From the NCBI GenBank assembly GCA_964617665.1, contig CAZUAH010000787.1, forward strand, positions 1-5,594: 5,594 nt of DNA, written 5' to 3'. Positions 5,544 to 5,594 of this stretch are shown one piece after another. The translations under genes and the position numbers were made by a program. Source of the DNA: JADHUC01 sp964617665. Its GTDB lineage: Bacteria > Planctomycetota > Planctomycetia > Pirellulales > Pirellulaceae. Below the pieces are notes generated by a model, which was not told the origin of the DNA, ran no database searches, and was given only the letters and a program-made list of their open reading frames with translations. Numbering within the stretch: the first letter of the stretch is position 1; the number at the start of each line of letters is the position of its first letter.

Positions 5544-5549
5544 TTGAAC
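5445..5549 (+). repeat. attC site of cassette 7
   Basis: 1L is 5445-5451 (GCAGAAC) and cleavage follows G5543; the adjoining 1R (GTTGAAC) belongs to the next cassette and does not pair with it. Left GGCAT-G-CACCGG-A-CGGG (5455-5471) pairs with 5524-5538. Bulged bases are G5460 and A5467. It is the longest attC here. Its left part can alternatively fold on itself as a perfect 8 bp hairpin, 5463-5470 with 5478-5485. Confidence 0.91.
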
Positions 5550-5594
5550 TAAGCCGGGAAGCTCGTCGTTTGGTGGCGTTGCGTTTTTCTTTGG
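5544..5594 (+). mobile_element. Gene cassette 8, first 51 bases only
   Basis: It begins TTGAACTAAG after G5543 and runs off the window. By the rule held by all seven complete cassettes, its attC outside the window should open with a 1L ending in AGTTCAAC or at least TTCAAC. Confidence 0.8.
5573..5594 (+). CDS. Possible start of the cassette 8 gene (partial)
   Basis: From GTG 5573 or the in-frame TTG 5579 the frame reads (MA)LRFSL, open to the window edge. M-R-F-S-L resembles the N-terminus of the DUF1559 protein of cassette 5 (MQFSLKKLL) and other planctomycete membrane proteins. GGGAAG at 5555-5560 is a weak, distant ribosome binding site. With seven codons visible this is only a suggestion. 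Confidence 0.25.

Larger units (their letters stand above)
1..5594 (+). mobile_element. Integron gene-cassette array (seven complete cassettes, two partial ends)
   Basis: Eight G^TT junctions (after 53, 813, 1829, 2437, 2938, 4164, 4874 and 5543) divide the window into single-gene cassettes, each closed by an attC-like imperfect hairpin. For all seven complete cassettes the 1L box of the attC is the reverse complement of that cassette's own first 8-10 bases, a signature of excision and integration as a circle. Every gene and every attC is on the plus strand. No integrase, attI or transposase lies in the window. The cassette boundaries are seen directly; that the array belongs to a chromosomal planctomycete integron is inferred from the gene content. 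Confidence 0.93.

Noticed and set aside
1..5594. Transfer RNA, ribosomal RNA, transposase or toxin-antitoxin pair
   Set aside because: No cloverleaf, rRNA core, DDE or IS terminal repeats seen, and no two-gene cassette of toxin-antitoxin type; each cassette holds one gene.

Overview
The window is a stretch of an integron gene-cassette array, most likely from the chromosome of a planctomycete (Pirellulaceae / Rhodopirellula-like). The lineage call rests on a DUF1559 (SBP_bac_10) protein at 3065-4045, a family greatly expanded in Planctomycetes, on its N-terminus of the type M-x-F-S-L-K-x-L-L, and on moderate GC content. The lineage is inference; the array structure is read directly from the sequence.

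Layout: the tail of one attC site (1-59) is followed by seven complete cassettes, 54-813, 814-1829, 1830-2437, 2438-2938, 2939-4164, 4165-4874 and 4875-5543. The first 51 bases of an eighth run to the window edge. Each complete cassette holds one plus-strand gene and ends in one attC site of about 90-105 bp. The integrase gene and attI are not in the window; the attC orientation predicts them at lower coordinates.

Three independent signs establish the cassettes. (1) In every attC the outer left box (1L) is the reverse complement, over 8-10 bases, of the first bases of its own cassette hundreds of bases upstream. Where neighbouring cassettes start differently, it does not match the box beside it. 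This is expected if each cassette was once a circle cut at G^TT. (2) The inner arms of each attC pair as an imperfect hairpin with two bulged bases on the left arm, always G then A, the G exactly 8 nt after the AAC of 1L and with (usually) 6 bp between them. (3) All genes and all attC sites point the same way, and stop codons abut or overlap 1L.

The attC sites are not of the textbook type. Only AAC/GTT of the RYYYAAC/GTTRRRY boxes is conserved, and the first bulged top-strand base is G in all seven sites, where classical sites of the aadA type carry C. This suggests a lineage-specific integrase/attC pairing.

Cargo: a predicted lipoprotein, a membrane protein with a PH-like domain and a C-terminal domain resembling regions of planctomycete MscS-type proteins, two soluble unknown proteins, a multi-spanning DUF1559 protein and two secreted unknown proteins. 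Five of seven products are predicted to act at or beyond the membrane. The genes do not form a metabolic pathway; they look like independent accessory functions collected one by one. No cassette promoter is evident. No stretch over 300 bases lacks a gene.
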